Of a stretch of DNA of 5,058 nucleotides, positions 1-5,058 are shown one piece after another. The number at the start of each line of letters is the position of its first letter. The stretch's first letter is position 1. The translations under genes were made by a program, and so were the position numbers. The notes beneath the pieces are model-generated. The model was not told the origin of the DNA, did not search any database, and saw only the letters and a list, made by a program, of their open reading frames with translations. The stretch is from NCBI GenBank assembly GCA_937931765.1, contig CALHAO010000424.1, positions 1 through 5,058 of the forward strand, read 5' to 3'. The stretch comes from an uncultured Thiotrichaceae bacterium (GTDB taxonomy: Bacteria; Pseudomonadota; Gammaproteobacteria; Thiotrichales; Thiotrichaceae).

Positions 1-74
1 AATGGCTGACTAATCGCTGGTTTTCCGAATGAATGGCTGCTTATCGAGAGCAAGGCTGGATGGCCCAGTGAATT

Positions 75-102
75 CAATATTAATTTTTACAGCATAATAT
101 TG
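75..102. promoter_or_regulatory. AT-rich inverted repeat, candidate operator/promoter of the GST operon
   Basis: A perfect 8-bp inverted repeat, CAATATTA (75-82) and TAATATTG (95-102), is separated by 12 bases, so equivalent points of the two arms lie 20 bp apart, about two helical turns, as expected for a dimeric regulator. A CATAAT hexamer at 93-98, overlapping the right arm, could be a -10 box; I find no good -35 at standard spacing, which would fit an activated promoter. The location 70 to 100 bp before the GST start is right for a control region. The repeat is seen directly; the regulatory role is inference, and AT-rich DNA can give such repeats by chance. Confidence 0.35.
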
Positions 103-159
103 TGAAAAGTGTCAGTATCAGGTTTTCATTGCCTGCACTCCGTAGGTACTGCGCAAAAT

Positions 160-164
160 AAGGA
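160..164 (+). promoter_or_regulatory. ribosome binding site of the GST gene
   Basis: AAGGA ends 7 bases before the ATG at 172. It fixes the start at 172 instead of the in-frame ATG at 109, which lacks such a site. Confidence 0.7.
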
Positions 165-171
165 AATAGTA

Positions 172-792
172 ATGCCAGATTATAAGTTAACCTATTTTGA
201 TGTTGATGGTGGCCGGGCTGAGGCAGTCAGAATTGCGTTCCATGTTGCCGGAATTACTTTTGAGGACAAACGCATTTCTTATCAGGAGTTTGGTGAGATA
301 TTTCCAACAATGCGTTTCCACTCAGTGCCTGTGCTGGAGATTGATGGTGCTCAGGTCACACAATCCAATGCACAATGCCGTTATATTGGTAAAATGGCGG
401 GTTTATACCCAACAGATGATTTGCAGGCACTTTATTGTGATGAAGTGTTGGGCGCTATTGAAGATCTTACGCATTACATTGTTCAGACATTTGGTTTGCA
501 GGATGAAGAACTTTTGCTGGCACGTCAGGGATTGGTTGATGGTTGGCTGCCTATTTTCCTGACAGGTCTTGATGGCTTATTGACCCGAGGTGGTGGTGAG
601 TATTTCGCAGATAACCAGTTAACGGTAGCCGATATTACATCATCGGTTGTGGTGAGTTGGTTGTGCGCGGGTCAATTGGATCATGTGCCTGCTGATATTG
701 TGCAAAAACTGGCACCGGGTTTGTTTGAGCATCAGAAACGTATTGCTGCCGATCCACGTATTGTTGCCTATTATGCGTCGCGTGTAGCTTAA
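172..792 (+). CDS. glutathione S-transferase, sigma-like class
   Basis: Predicted cytosolic glutathione S-transferase of 206 residues, the usual length for the family. The N-terminal thioredoxin-like domain (about residues 3-80) begins YKLTYF, placing Tyr8 where sigma/alpha/mu/pi-type GSTs carry the tyrosine that activates the glutathione thiol. GGRAEAVRIAF (13-23) matches the first helix, SVPVLEIDG (51-59) carries the cis-proline Pro54, and the Gln64-Ser65 pair is the usual gamma-glutamyl contact. The all-helical C-terminal domain (about 85-206) contains LTVADI (150-155) with the conserved N-capping Asp154. The start at 172 is preferred because homology begins there and AAGGA lies 7 bases upstream. 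It is the first gene of a likely operon with the acetyltransferase 23 bp downstream. Family and fold are clear; the electrophilic substrate cannot be read from sequence, and a peroxidase or isomerase activity is equally possible. Confidence 0.9.
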   Translation: MPDYKLTYFDVDGGRAEAVRIAFHVAGITFEDKRISYQEFGEIFPTMRFHSVPVLEIDGAQVTQSNAQCRYIGKMAGLYPTDDLQALYCDEVLGAIEDLTHYIVQTFGLQDEELLLARQGLVDGWLPIFLTGLDGLLTRGGGEYFADNQLTVADITSSVVVSWLCAGQLDHVPADIVQKLAPGLFEHQKRIAADPRIVAYYASRVA

Positions 793-802
793 GCATTAGG
801 GC

Positions 803-807
803 GAGGG
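803..807 (+). promoter_or_regulatory. ribosome binding site of the GNAT gene
   Basis: GAGGG lies 8 bases before the ATG at 816, but only 2 bases before the in-frame TTG at 810. The spacing therefore selects ATG 816 as the start. Confidence 0.6.
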
Positions 808-815
808 CATTGGTC

Positions 816-1301
816 ATGAAGATTCACATCGCCACTACAGATAATGCTGAATCCATCGCCAACATTGTGTCCACGGCAAACAAAGATGTAGCCGTAAAAT
901 TCGGCCTGAATCAGGACAATAATCCGAAGCACCCGTCTTTTTATACGGGTGATTGGGTGATCGCTGATTTCTCAAGAGGCGAGGACTATTTTCTGTACAG
1001 TGTGGCGGGCGAAGCGGTGGGATGCGTAGCATTTGAGCAGCCTAGTCCTGAAGTAGCTTATCTGAACCGCTTGTCAGTGTTGCCTGATTACAGGCGGCAG
1101 GGCATCGGTGAGCAGCTGGTACAGCACATATTCGATTATGCAAAAATCAAAGGTGTGTCTGAAATCAGTATAGGCATCATTGCGAAACATACCGAGCTGA
1201 AAAACTGGTACACCAAGTTAGGTTTTATTGAGAATGGCATGAAGGAATTTCCGCACCTGCCATTTGATGTGCTTTTTATGAAATACGTCCCGGACAATTA
1301 G
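816..1301 (+). CDS. GNAT family N-acetyltransferase
   Basis: Predicted acetyl-CoA-dependent N-acetyltransferase of 161 residues, a single GNAT domain of normal size. Motif A is LNRLSVLPDYRRQGIG (83-98): a beta strand followed by the R-x-x-G-x-G pyrophosphate-binding loop (Arg93, Gly96, Gly98) and the helix up to about 110. Motif B is WYTKLGF (131-137), with the Tyr132 region and the LGF turn typical of the family. Residues 23-43 (NKDVAVKFGLNQ... HPSFY) form the variable N-terminal acceptor-binding part. The start is ATG 816 rather than TTG 810 because of the GAGGG site. It lies 23 bp after the GST stop and 41 bp before the endonuclease V gene, with no terminator on either side, so co-transcription is likely. 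The acceptor (small amine, antibiotic, amino acid or protein) cannot be assigned from sequence. Confidence 0.88.
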   Translation: MKIHIATTDNAESIANIVSTANKDVAVKFGLNQDNNPKHPSFYTGDWVIADFSRGEDYFLYSVAGEAVGCVAFEQPSPEVAYLNRLSVLPDYRRQGIGEQLVQHIFDYAKIKGVSEISIGIIAKHTELKNWYTKLGFIENGMKEFPHLPFDVLFMKYVPDN

Positions 1302-1342
1302 AATAATTGGCCTCAGCGGATGATTAACGGATAATTGATCGA

Positions 1343-1870
1343 ATGATATTGGCAACAGATGTTCATTATAATGATAAAGGTGCCGTCGCAGCCGGTGTAT
1401 TGTTCCGCAATTGGCAGGATGCACGGTCTGAGCAAGTGGTGATCGCCGAGGTGGCTGAAGTAGCAGAGTATGTGCCGGGTGAGTTTTATCAGCGTGAATT
1501 ACCTTGTCTGCTGGCTTTATTGGGCAAGCTGAAACAGGAGCCGATTTGTATTGTGGTGGATGGTTTTGTTTTTCTGGATGGTCACCAGGCTCCGGGATTA
1601 GGTAAACACCTTTATGATGCATTGGATGGTCGTGTGCCGGTGGTGGGTGTGGCTAAATCTGTGTTTAAGGATAGCCCGCCGGAAACTGAAGTCTTGCGTG
1701 GTGAGAGCAAACATCCTTTGTATGTCACCAGCGCGGGCATGCCGATGGAAGAGGCTAAGGCGCTTATTTCGGGCATGCATGGTAAGTTTCGTTTGCCGAC
1801 CTTGTTGAAGCAGGCAGATCAGGCTTGTCGGAAGAATCGGGGAACGACACAGGCACAGCAAAAGCCTTAA
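1343..1870 (+). CDS. endonuclease V-like protein (short form)
   Basis: Predicted member of the endonuclease V (Nfi) family, which nicks DNA near deoxyinosine and starts repair of deaminated adenine. It has 175 residues, against about 220 for the E. coli enzyme. Recognisable blocks are ATDVHY (4-9) with Asp6 as the first metal ligand; YVPGEFYQREL (43-53) with the wedge-type Y-x-PG segment and Glu52; CIVVDGFVFLDGH (69-81) with Asp73; GLGKHL (85-90) with His89; and VPVVGVAKS (98-106), a hallmark of the family. The late block aligned to GHR-I/V-S in the classical enzymes reads SAGMPMEEA (130-138), so the usual histidine appears to be Met133. A small VAE repeat occurs at 37-42. The ribosome site is weak (AACGGA, 11 bases away). 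The last gene of the putative operon, its stop overlaps the stop of the convergent regulator. Family membership is firm; nuclease activity and specificity are inferred and should be tested, given the shortened form. Confidence 0.82.
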   Translation: MILATDVHYNDKGAVAAGVLFRNWQDARSEQVVIAEVAEVAEYVPGEFYQRELPCLLALLGKLKQEPICIVVDGFVFLDGHQAPGLGKHLYDALDGRVPVVGVAKSVFKDSPPETEVLRGESKHPLYVTSAGMPMEEAKALISGMHGKFRLPTLLKQADQACRKNRGTTQAQQKP

Positions 1871-3300
1871 TCGTTGTCAGCGCTGAGTTCTTCCCCCAAA
1901 AGCACCAGCGCCTGCTCCAGCTGAGGCGTCCAAGGCTGAGCACAGTTCAGCCTCAGACAATGCCCATACTTCTGAGCCGCAGAAAAAACCTGTCCCGGCG
2001 CAATACTGATTTTATGCTGCAACATACGCTGACTCAGTTGCAGCGTATCGATATGCTTCTCAAGCTCCAACCACAACACAAACCCACCCTTGGGTTGAGT
2101 CACCCGCGTATTCACCGGAAAGTACTTACTGATGGCTTGAGTAAACAGACTAATTTGCTGCGCATAACGCGATTTAATCTGCCGTAAATGCCGCTCATAA
2201 CCACCCTGTGCCAGAAAGTCGGTGAGCGCCAGTTGCGACAGGGTAGGTGTAGCCAGATTACTCACGTATTTCAGGTACTCAGCCCGCTGAAATAATGCCG
2301 GAGGCGGGATCATCCAGCCGGTACGCAGACCCTGCGAAACCGTTTTAGAAAATGAACTGCAATAAATCACCTGTGCGGCTGAGTCCTGCGAAAAGCTATG
2401 CAGGGTACGGGGGCGTTCTGCGCTAAAGCCAAGGTCACCGTTAATATCATCTTCAATCAGAATCAGATCGTGTTGCACTGCCAGCGCCACTAATTGCTGT
2501 TTGCGGCTATCCGGCATAATACTGCCCAGCGGATTACTGTAGTTCGGCATCAATACACAAGCCGTCAGATCCCATTGTTCCAGCGCTAACTCCAGTGCAG
2601 TCAGGCTGATACCAGTTTGCGGATCGGTGGGTATTTCCAGTGCTTGCATGCCCAGTGATTCAATCACCTGTAACAAACCGTAGAAGGTCGGAGATTCTAT
2701 AGCAATAATGTCACCGGCAGTGGCAACGGTTTGCAGGGATAGCGAAAGTGCTTCCTGACAGCCATTGGTGACCAGAATTTCATCGGCTTTAACTTTGCTA
2801 CCCGCCAGGTACATGCGCCGGGCAATTTGTTGGCGGAATTCAGGTAAGCCCGGTGGAAAGCTGTAACTGGCGGCCTGTTCATTATGTTGACGAACAGTTT
2901 TAGCCAGGCTGCGCTGAAAAGTGCGTAGCGGCATAAACGATGGATCAGGAACAGCGGCTCCCAGTTGAATAAAATCAGGGTGATTGGTGAGATGCGCCAG
3001 TTGTAATACTAATTCCTGTCCGGTGACAGCAGTGGGTTGCAGGTCGGTTTGTGTTGCCTCCGGGCGCTCTGGTATTGCCCATGATTGCGGCATTACGTAA
3101 TAACCGGAGCGCGGGCGGGCTTCTAGCAGGCCGGTATTTTCCAGTTGTCGCTGTGCCTGTACAATAGTCGATATACTGACACCAAACTGCTGGCTGAGTT
3201 GGCGCACGCCCGGCAGGCGCTGACCAGGCAAATAAATGCCTTCACTAATACGCCCGCTGATTTGGTCAGCGATTTGTTGATACAGCATCATGATAGGCAT
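1867..3300 (-). CDS. MocR/GabR-type regulator: GntR helix-turn-helix fused to a class I aminotransferase-like domain
   Basis: Predicted PLP-responsive transcription factor of 477 residues, normal for MocR proteins. Residues 6-70 are the GntR winged helix (LYQQIADQISGRI; LPGVRQLSQQFGVS; wing EARPRSGYYV). A linker of about 35 residues leads to a fold-type I aminotransferase-like domain (about 108-475) with SYSFPPGLPEFR (145-156), PNYSNPLG (252-259, Asn256), EDDINGDL (283-290), SSFSKT (315-320) with PLP-lysine Lys319, LRTGW (325-329), and HCLRLN (447-452) with the carboxylate-binding Arg450. Oddly, Asn287 (codon AAC) stands where these proteins usually have the tyrosine that contacts the PLP ring oxygen (DDVYG type). 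A longer frame from TTG at 3360 exists, but it would run through a putative operator and adds non-family residues; ATGs at 3291 and 3288 are alternatives. None has a strong ribosome site. It is divergent from the class IV aminotransferase it probably controls, along with itself. Confidence 0.9.
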   Translation of the reverse strand: MPIMMLYQQIADQISGRISEGIYLPGQRLPGVRQLSQQFGVSISTIVQAQRQLENTGLLEARPRSGYYVMPQSWAIPERPEATQTDLQPTAVTGQELVLQLAHLTNHPDFIQLGAAVPDPSFMPLRTFQRSLAKTVRQHNEQAASYSFPPGLPEFRQQIARRMYLAGSKVKADEILVTNGCQEALSLSLQTVATAGDIIAIESPTFYGLLQVIESLGMQALEIPTDPQTGISLTALELALEQWDLTACVLMPNYSNPLGSIMPDSRKQQLVALAVQHDLILIEDDINGDLGFSAERPRTLHSFSQDSAAQVIYCSSFSKTVSQGLRTGWMIPPPALFQRAEYLKYVSNLATPTLSQLALTDFLAQGGYERHLRQIKSRYAQQISLFTQAISKYFPVNTRVTQPKGGFVLWLELEKHIDTLQLSQRMLQHKISIAPGQVFSAAQKYGHCLRLNCAQPWTPQLEQALVLLGEELSADND

Positions 3301-3321
3301 CACAGTTTCTGATAAATAAAA

Positions 3322-3385
3322 CAGTACAGATTCATCGGTTATTTGAACTGTACTGCTCAAATGATTTTAATCTAAATCTGTACCG
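3322..3385. promoter_or_regulatory. three-site operator for the MocR regulator
   Basis: Three near-identical 9-mers lie in the gap between the divergent regulator and aminotransferase. They read TCTGTACTG on the minus strand (3330 down to 3322), ACTGTACTG on the plus strand (3347-3355), and TCTGTACCG on the plus strand (3377-3385). The two plus-strand copies are direct repeats exactly 30 bp apart, about three helical turns; the first two form an inverted pair with a 16-bp spacer. GabR and other MocR proteins are dimers known to use repeated half-sites between themselves and a divergent target, so this is the expected place and form for their binding. Sites and spacing are seen directly; binding by this protein is inference. 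Confidence 0.7.
3343..3371 (+). promoter_or_regulatory. putative sigma70 promoter of the class IV aminotransferase
   Basis: TTGAAC (3343-3348) resembles a -35 box and TTTAAT (3366-3371) a -10 box, with the optimal 17-bp spacing; they match the consensus at 4 of 6 and 5 of 6 positions. The predicted transcript would begin near 3378, giving a leader of about 60 bases. The middle CTGTAC site (3347-3355) overlaps the -35 and the third (3377-3385) sits on the predicted start, an arrangement that suits repression. I could not resolve a convincing minus-strand promoter for the regulator in the same gap. Confidence 0.5.
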
Positions 3386-3427
3386 TTGGTATGAAAATGT
3401 TTAAGCTAGCCGTACCTATAAAGTTTT

Positions 3428-3431
3428 GGAG
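3428..3431 (+). promoter_or_regulatory. ribosome binding site of the class IV aminotransferase
   Basis: GGAG stands 7 bases before the ATG at 3439. The upstream in-frame ATG codons at 3391 and 3397 have no comparable site, so this decides the start. Confidence 0.65.
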
Positions 3432-3438
3432 TGGAGAT

Positions 3439-4311
3439 ATGTTTGAACAGGCGATTTGCTGGATTAATGGTGAGATTACTCCAGCAGCAGAGGCGAAGGT
3501 TTCAGTATTTGATCATGGTTTTTTGTACGGTGATGGCGTTTTTGAAGGCCTGAGGTTTTATAACAGTCGTGTATTTCGTTTGCCATTACACCTGAAGCGC
3601 CTGCGCCGTTCTGCCGCTGCACTACAACTGAATGTTACGCTATCGGATACCGAGATAGCACAAGCCCTGAATGATATTATCGCTGCTTCTCCGCTGACTG
3701 AAGGCTACCTGCGTTTGATTGTGACACGCGGTGTGGGCGTATTGGGTATTAATCCGGCGACTTGTTCGCAGCCCGGTTTTATTATTATTGCTGATCAGTT
3801 GAAAATGGTCAGTGATGAGGAGCGTAGTAAAGGTGTGCGGGCGATTATTACTTCAACCCGCCGCATGCCACCAGATCGTCTGGATTCGCGTATCAAAAGC
3901 CTGAATTATCTGAATGCGATTATGGCGCGGATGGAAGCGAACTTTGCCGGAGTGGAAGAGGGTATCTTGCTCAATGATCGCGGTAATGTGGCAGAGGGTA
4001 CGGCAGATAATTTATTTGTGATGCAGGATGGGGAATTGCTGACGCCACCAGCGACAGAAGGTGCATTGGCTGGAATAACCCGTGCCACGGTGTTGGAGCT
4101 GGCAGAGGAAATAGGCATTCCGGCGCGTGAGGCGATTCTGACACCGTATGATTTGTACATTGCTGATGAGTGTTTTCTGACCGGAACCGGTGCTAAGTTA
4201 ATCCCGGTGCGTGAGATTGACGGGCGCAAAATGGCCAATTGTCCTGGTGATGCTTATCAGCGTTTAACGGTGGCGTTTACAGAATTGGTCGAGCAGGAAA
4301 CTACTGCGTAG
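3439..4311 (+). CDS. class IV PLP aminotransferase, branched-chain amino acid type
   Basis: Predicted fold-type IV aminotransferase of 290 residues, the usual length of the compact branched-chain aminotransferases (IlvE-like) that interconvert leucine, isoleucine and valine with their 2-oxo acids in the cytosol. The N-terminal block VSVFDHGFLYGDGVFEGLRF (21-40) is typical of the family. Lys153 in RIKSLNYLNA (151-160) is the predicted PLP Schiff-base lysine; Glu186 in NVAEGTADNLFV (183-194) is the usual partner of the pyridine nitrogen; GITR (212-215) and TGTGAKL (248-254) are the phosphate-binding loops. The start at 3439 follows the conserved beginning and a GGAG site; 16 extra residues from ATG 3391 would be unrelated to the family. 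The divergent MocR gene and the intervening repeats suggest substrate- or PLP-dependent control. D-amino acid transaminase and aminodeoxychorismate lyase share the fold; overall similarity favours the branched-chain group, but specificity is not proven. Confidence 0.85.
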   Translation: MFEQAICWINGEITPAAEAKVSVFDHGFLYGDGVFEGLRFYNSRVFRLPLHLKRLRRSAAALQLNVTLSDTEIAQALNDIIAASPLTEGYLRLIVTRGVGVLGINPATCSQPGFIIIADQLKMVSDEERSKGVRAIITSTRRMPPDRLDSRIKSLNYLNAIMARMEANFAGVEEGILLNDRGNVAEGTADNLFVMQDGELLTPPATEGALAGITRATVLELAEEIGIPAREAILTPYDLYIADECFLTGTGAKLIPVREIDGRKMANCPGDAYQRLTVAFTELVEQETTA

Positions 4312-4329
4312 TAGTGCTTTACCTGCCGT

Positions 4330-4356
4330 AACTGGCTGTTGCAAGGACAGCCAGTT
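4330..4356. terminator. hairpin terminator between convergent genes
   Basis: A perfect 10-bp inverted repeat, AACTGGCTGT (4330-4339) and ACAGCCAGTT (4347-4356), encloses a 7-base loop. It lies 18 bases after the aminotransferase stop and 20 bases beyond the stop of the convergent phosphoribosyltransferase, the right place to serve one or both. The plus side is followed by only a short T run (TTT at 4355-4357) and the minus side by none, so intrinsic termination may be weak; it could also be mainly an mRNA 3' end stabiliser. Confidence 0.65.
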
Positions 4357-4376
4357 TATGAACGTTATAAAGCTTA

Positions 4377-4979
4377 TTACAGATTGTCTTTCGGAATGTC
4401 ATCGATGTGTTTATCGATCCATTCACTGACAATACTGGGTTTGTGCTGGCGGATTTCCTCTCGCGTCAGACCTTTTAACTCATGCGGAAACACCAGCCAC
4501 TCATCTGTTTCATACACATAATAATCGGGAGTAATGTCCGTCTGGTTTTTACTGGGTTTGTAGTAGGGCGTGGCGATGCGGATGTCGTGCGGGGTATTTT
4601 TCCGTGAACGTTCTTTTATTCTGTCCAGTGCAGCTTTGACGCTGTTGCCGGTATCAAAGACATCATCAACGATCAACAGCGAGTCTTCCGCATTAATATT
4701 TTTAGTCAGGTATTCCAGTCCGTGTACGCGGACTTTGTCACGGACTTTATTCAAGCCACTGTAGTACGAGGTGCGTATGGCAATGTGGTCGGTGCTGAAG
4801 TTGAGGTATTCGTAAAATTCCTGAATGGCGATACCGACCGGCGTGCCACCACGCCAGATAGCCACGATAAAGTCCGGCTTAAATCCGCTTTCAAAGATTT
4901 TCTGCGCCAGTAATAAAGAGCTGTCCATCAGATCCTGTGGACTCAGGTATGTTTTTACGATGTCGGACACACTAATCAC
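4377..4979 (-). CDS. phosphoribosyltransferase, hypoxanthine/xanthine-type
   Basis: Predicted type I phosphoribosyltransferase of about 200 residues, joining a base to PRPP, probably in purine salvage in the cytosol. The PRPP motif LLIVDDVFDTGNSVKAA (101-117) carries the two acidic residues Asp105-Asp106 and the T-G turn that hold the ribose phosphate. WRGGTPVG (42-49) is the pyrophosphate loop, and IAIRTSYYSG (66-75) the flexible-loop strand. The C-terminal part, with YVYETDEWLVFPHE (154-167), places an aromatic residue (Trp161) where hood residues stack on the base. The start is uncertain: GTG at 4979 is the first possible start codon in the frame, while GTG at 4970 has GGTGA five bases upstream and would remove three residues. 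No ATG precedes residue 18. It is convergent to the aminotransferase across a hairpin. Family is clear; the exact base is not, and some members of this group have regulatory or unknown roles. Confidence 0.83.
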   Translation of the reverse strand: MISVSDIVKTYLSPQDLMDSSLLLAQKIFESGFKPDFIVAIWRGGTPVGIAIQEFYEYLNFSTDHIAIRTSYYSGLNKVRDKVRVHGLEYLTKNINAEDSLLIVDDVFDTGNSVKAALDRIKERSRKNTPHDIRIATPYYKPSKNQTDITPDYYVYETDEWLVFPHELKGLTREEIRQHKPSIVSEWIDKHIDDIPKDNL

Positions 4980-5058
4980 CCATAAACAAATAAATCAGGA
5001 CGTTAGCATTATTCAGCTAATTTCTCTATGCAGGTGATGTGGAAAATTAATAGGACTG
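4980..5058. other. upstream region of the phosphoribosyltransferase, possible divergent gene start
   Basis: These bases precede the minus-strand phosphoribosyltransferase and should hold its promoter, but I find no -35/-10 pair of good quality. TTAGC (5003-5007) and GCTAA (5016-5020) form a 5-bp inverted repeat with an 8-base spacer, too short to weigh heavily. On the plus strand an open frame begins at ATG 5028 (or ATG 5037) and runs off the window as MQVMWKINRT; there is no convincing ribosome site for 5028, so I do not call it as a gene. Confidence 0.3.

Larger units (their letters stand above)
1..171. other. non-coding leader upstream of the GST gene
   Basis: No convincing gene lies here. 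All three plus frames close within the first 32 bases; the longest leading open stretch (frame 3) reads WLTNRWFSE then TGA at 30-32, and could be the tail of a gene beginning outside the window, but I do not recognise it. Bases 1-16 and 32-46 form an imperfect direct repeat (AATGGCTGACTAATCG against AATGGCTGCTTATCG). Bases 70-105 are strongly AT-rich and look like the promoter region of the following gene. An in-frame ATG at 109 would extend the GST by 21 residues, but those residues do not resemble a GST and have no ribosome binding site. Confidence 0.5.

Noticed and set aside
109..171. 21-residue N-terminal extension of the GST from ATG 109
   Set aside because: No ribosome site, residues unlike any GST or signal peptide, and AAGGA plus the homology start both point to ATG 172.
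1317..1336. direct repeat CGGATGATT / CGGATAATT with an 11-bp period before the endonuclease V gene
   Set aside because: Too short and imperfect to distinguish from chance; no promoter boxes nearby.
1218..1622. minus-strand open frame of 134 codons across the GNAT/endonuclease V junction
   Set aside because: Overlaps two well-supported plus-strand genes, no ribosome site or known motif.
1825..2187. plus-strand open frame of 120 codons inside the regulator gene
   Set aside because: Low-complexity antisense reading of a well-supported minus-strand gene, with no recognisable domain.
3301..3360. 20-residue N-terminal extension of the MocR regulator from TTG 3360
   Set aside because: It would encode protein across two CTGTAC operator copies, lacks a ribosome site, and MocR proteins normally begin just before the LYQQIADQI helix.
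3391..3438. 16-residue extension of the aminotransferase from ATG 3391
   Set aside because: No ribosome site and no family similarity; GGAG before ATG 3439 fits better.
3906..4238. minus-strand open frame of 110 codons inside the aminotransferase
   Set aside because: Antisense shadow; the plus-strand frame carries all catalytic motifs.
5028..5058. plus-strand gene starting at ATG 5028 and running off the window
   Set aside because: Only ten codons visible, no convincing ribosome site, no recognisable protein start.

Overview
The window looks like ordinary chromosomal DNA of a proteobacterium, most likely a gammaproteobacterium. That placement is inference from the style of the proteins (a compact sigma-like GST, a short endonuclease V, a MocR regulator with SFSK motif, Shine-Dalgarno leaders). 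Base composition looks balanced in the genes and AT-rich in the promoter gaps. I see no insertion sequence, tRNA, rRNA, CRISPR array or phage gene, and no composition break that suggests recent transfer.

Layout. Positions 1-171 are a non-coding leader with an AT-rich perfect inverted repeat at 75-102. Three plus-strand genes then follow closely (gaps of 23 and 41 bp) and probably form one transcript: a glutathione S-transferase (172-792), a GNAT acetyltransferase (816-1301) and a short endonuclease V-like protein (1343-1870). The last meets a convergent gene with no gap: the two stop codons share the palindrome TTAA at 1867-1870. That minus-strand gene is a MocR/GabR-type regulator, a GntR helix-turn-helix fused to an aminotransferase fold (1867-3300). 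It is divergent from a class IV aminotransferase of the branched-chain type (3439-4311). The gap between them carries three near-identical 9-mers around CTGTAC, the best regulatory signal in the window. A perfect 10-bp hairpin at 4330-4356 separates the aminotransferase from a convergent purine-type phosphoribosyltransferase (4377-4979, minus). The last 80 bases are probably the promoter region of that gene and perhaps of an unseen plus-strand neighbour.

How the parts may work together. The regulator/aminotransferase pair is a classical divergent arrangement in which a PLP-binding MocR protein would control an adjacent PLP enzyme of amino-acid metabolism and itself. The GST-GNAT-endonuclease V cluster would join thiol detoxification, acetylation and repair of deaminated bases; a shared stress role is plausible but is inference only. 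Nothing here is clearly a new system. The points most worth checking are the three-site operator, the regulator's loss of a usual cofactor-contacting tyrosine, and the endonuclease V form lacking the usual C-terminal histidine.
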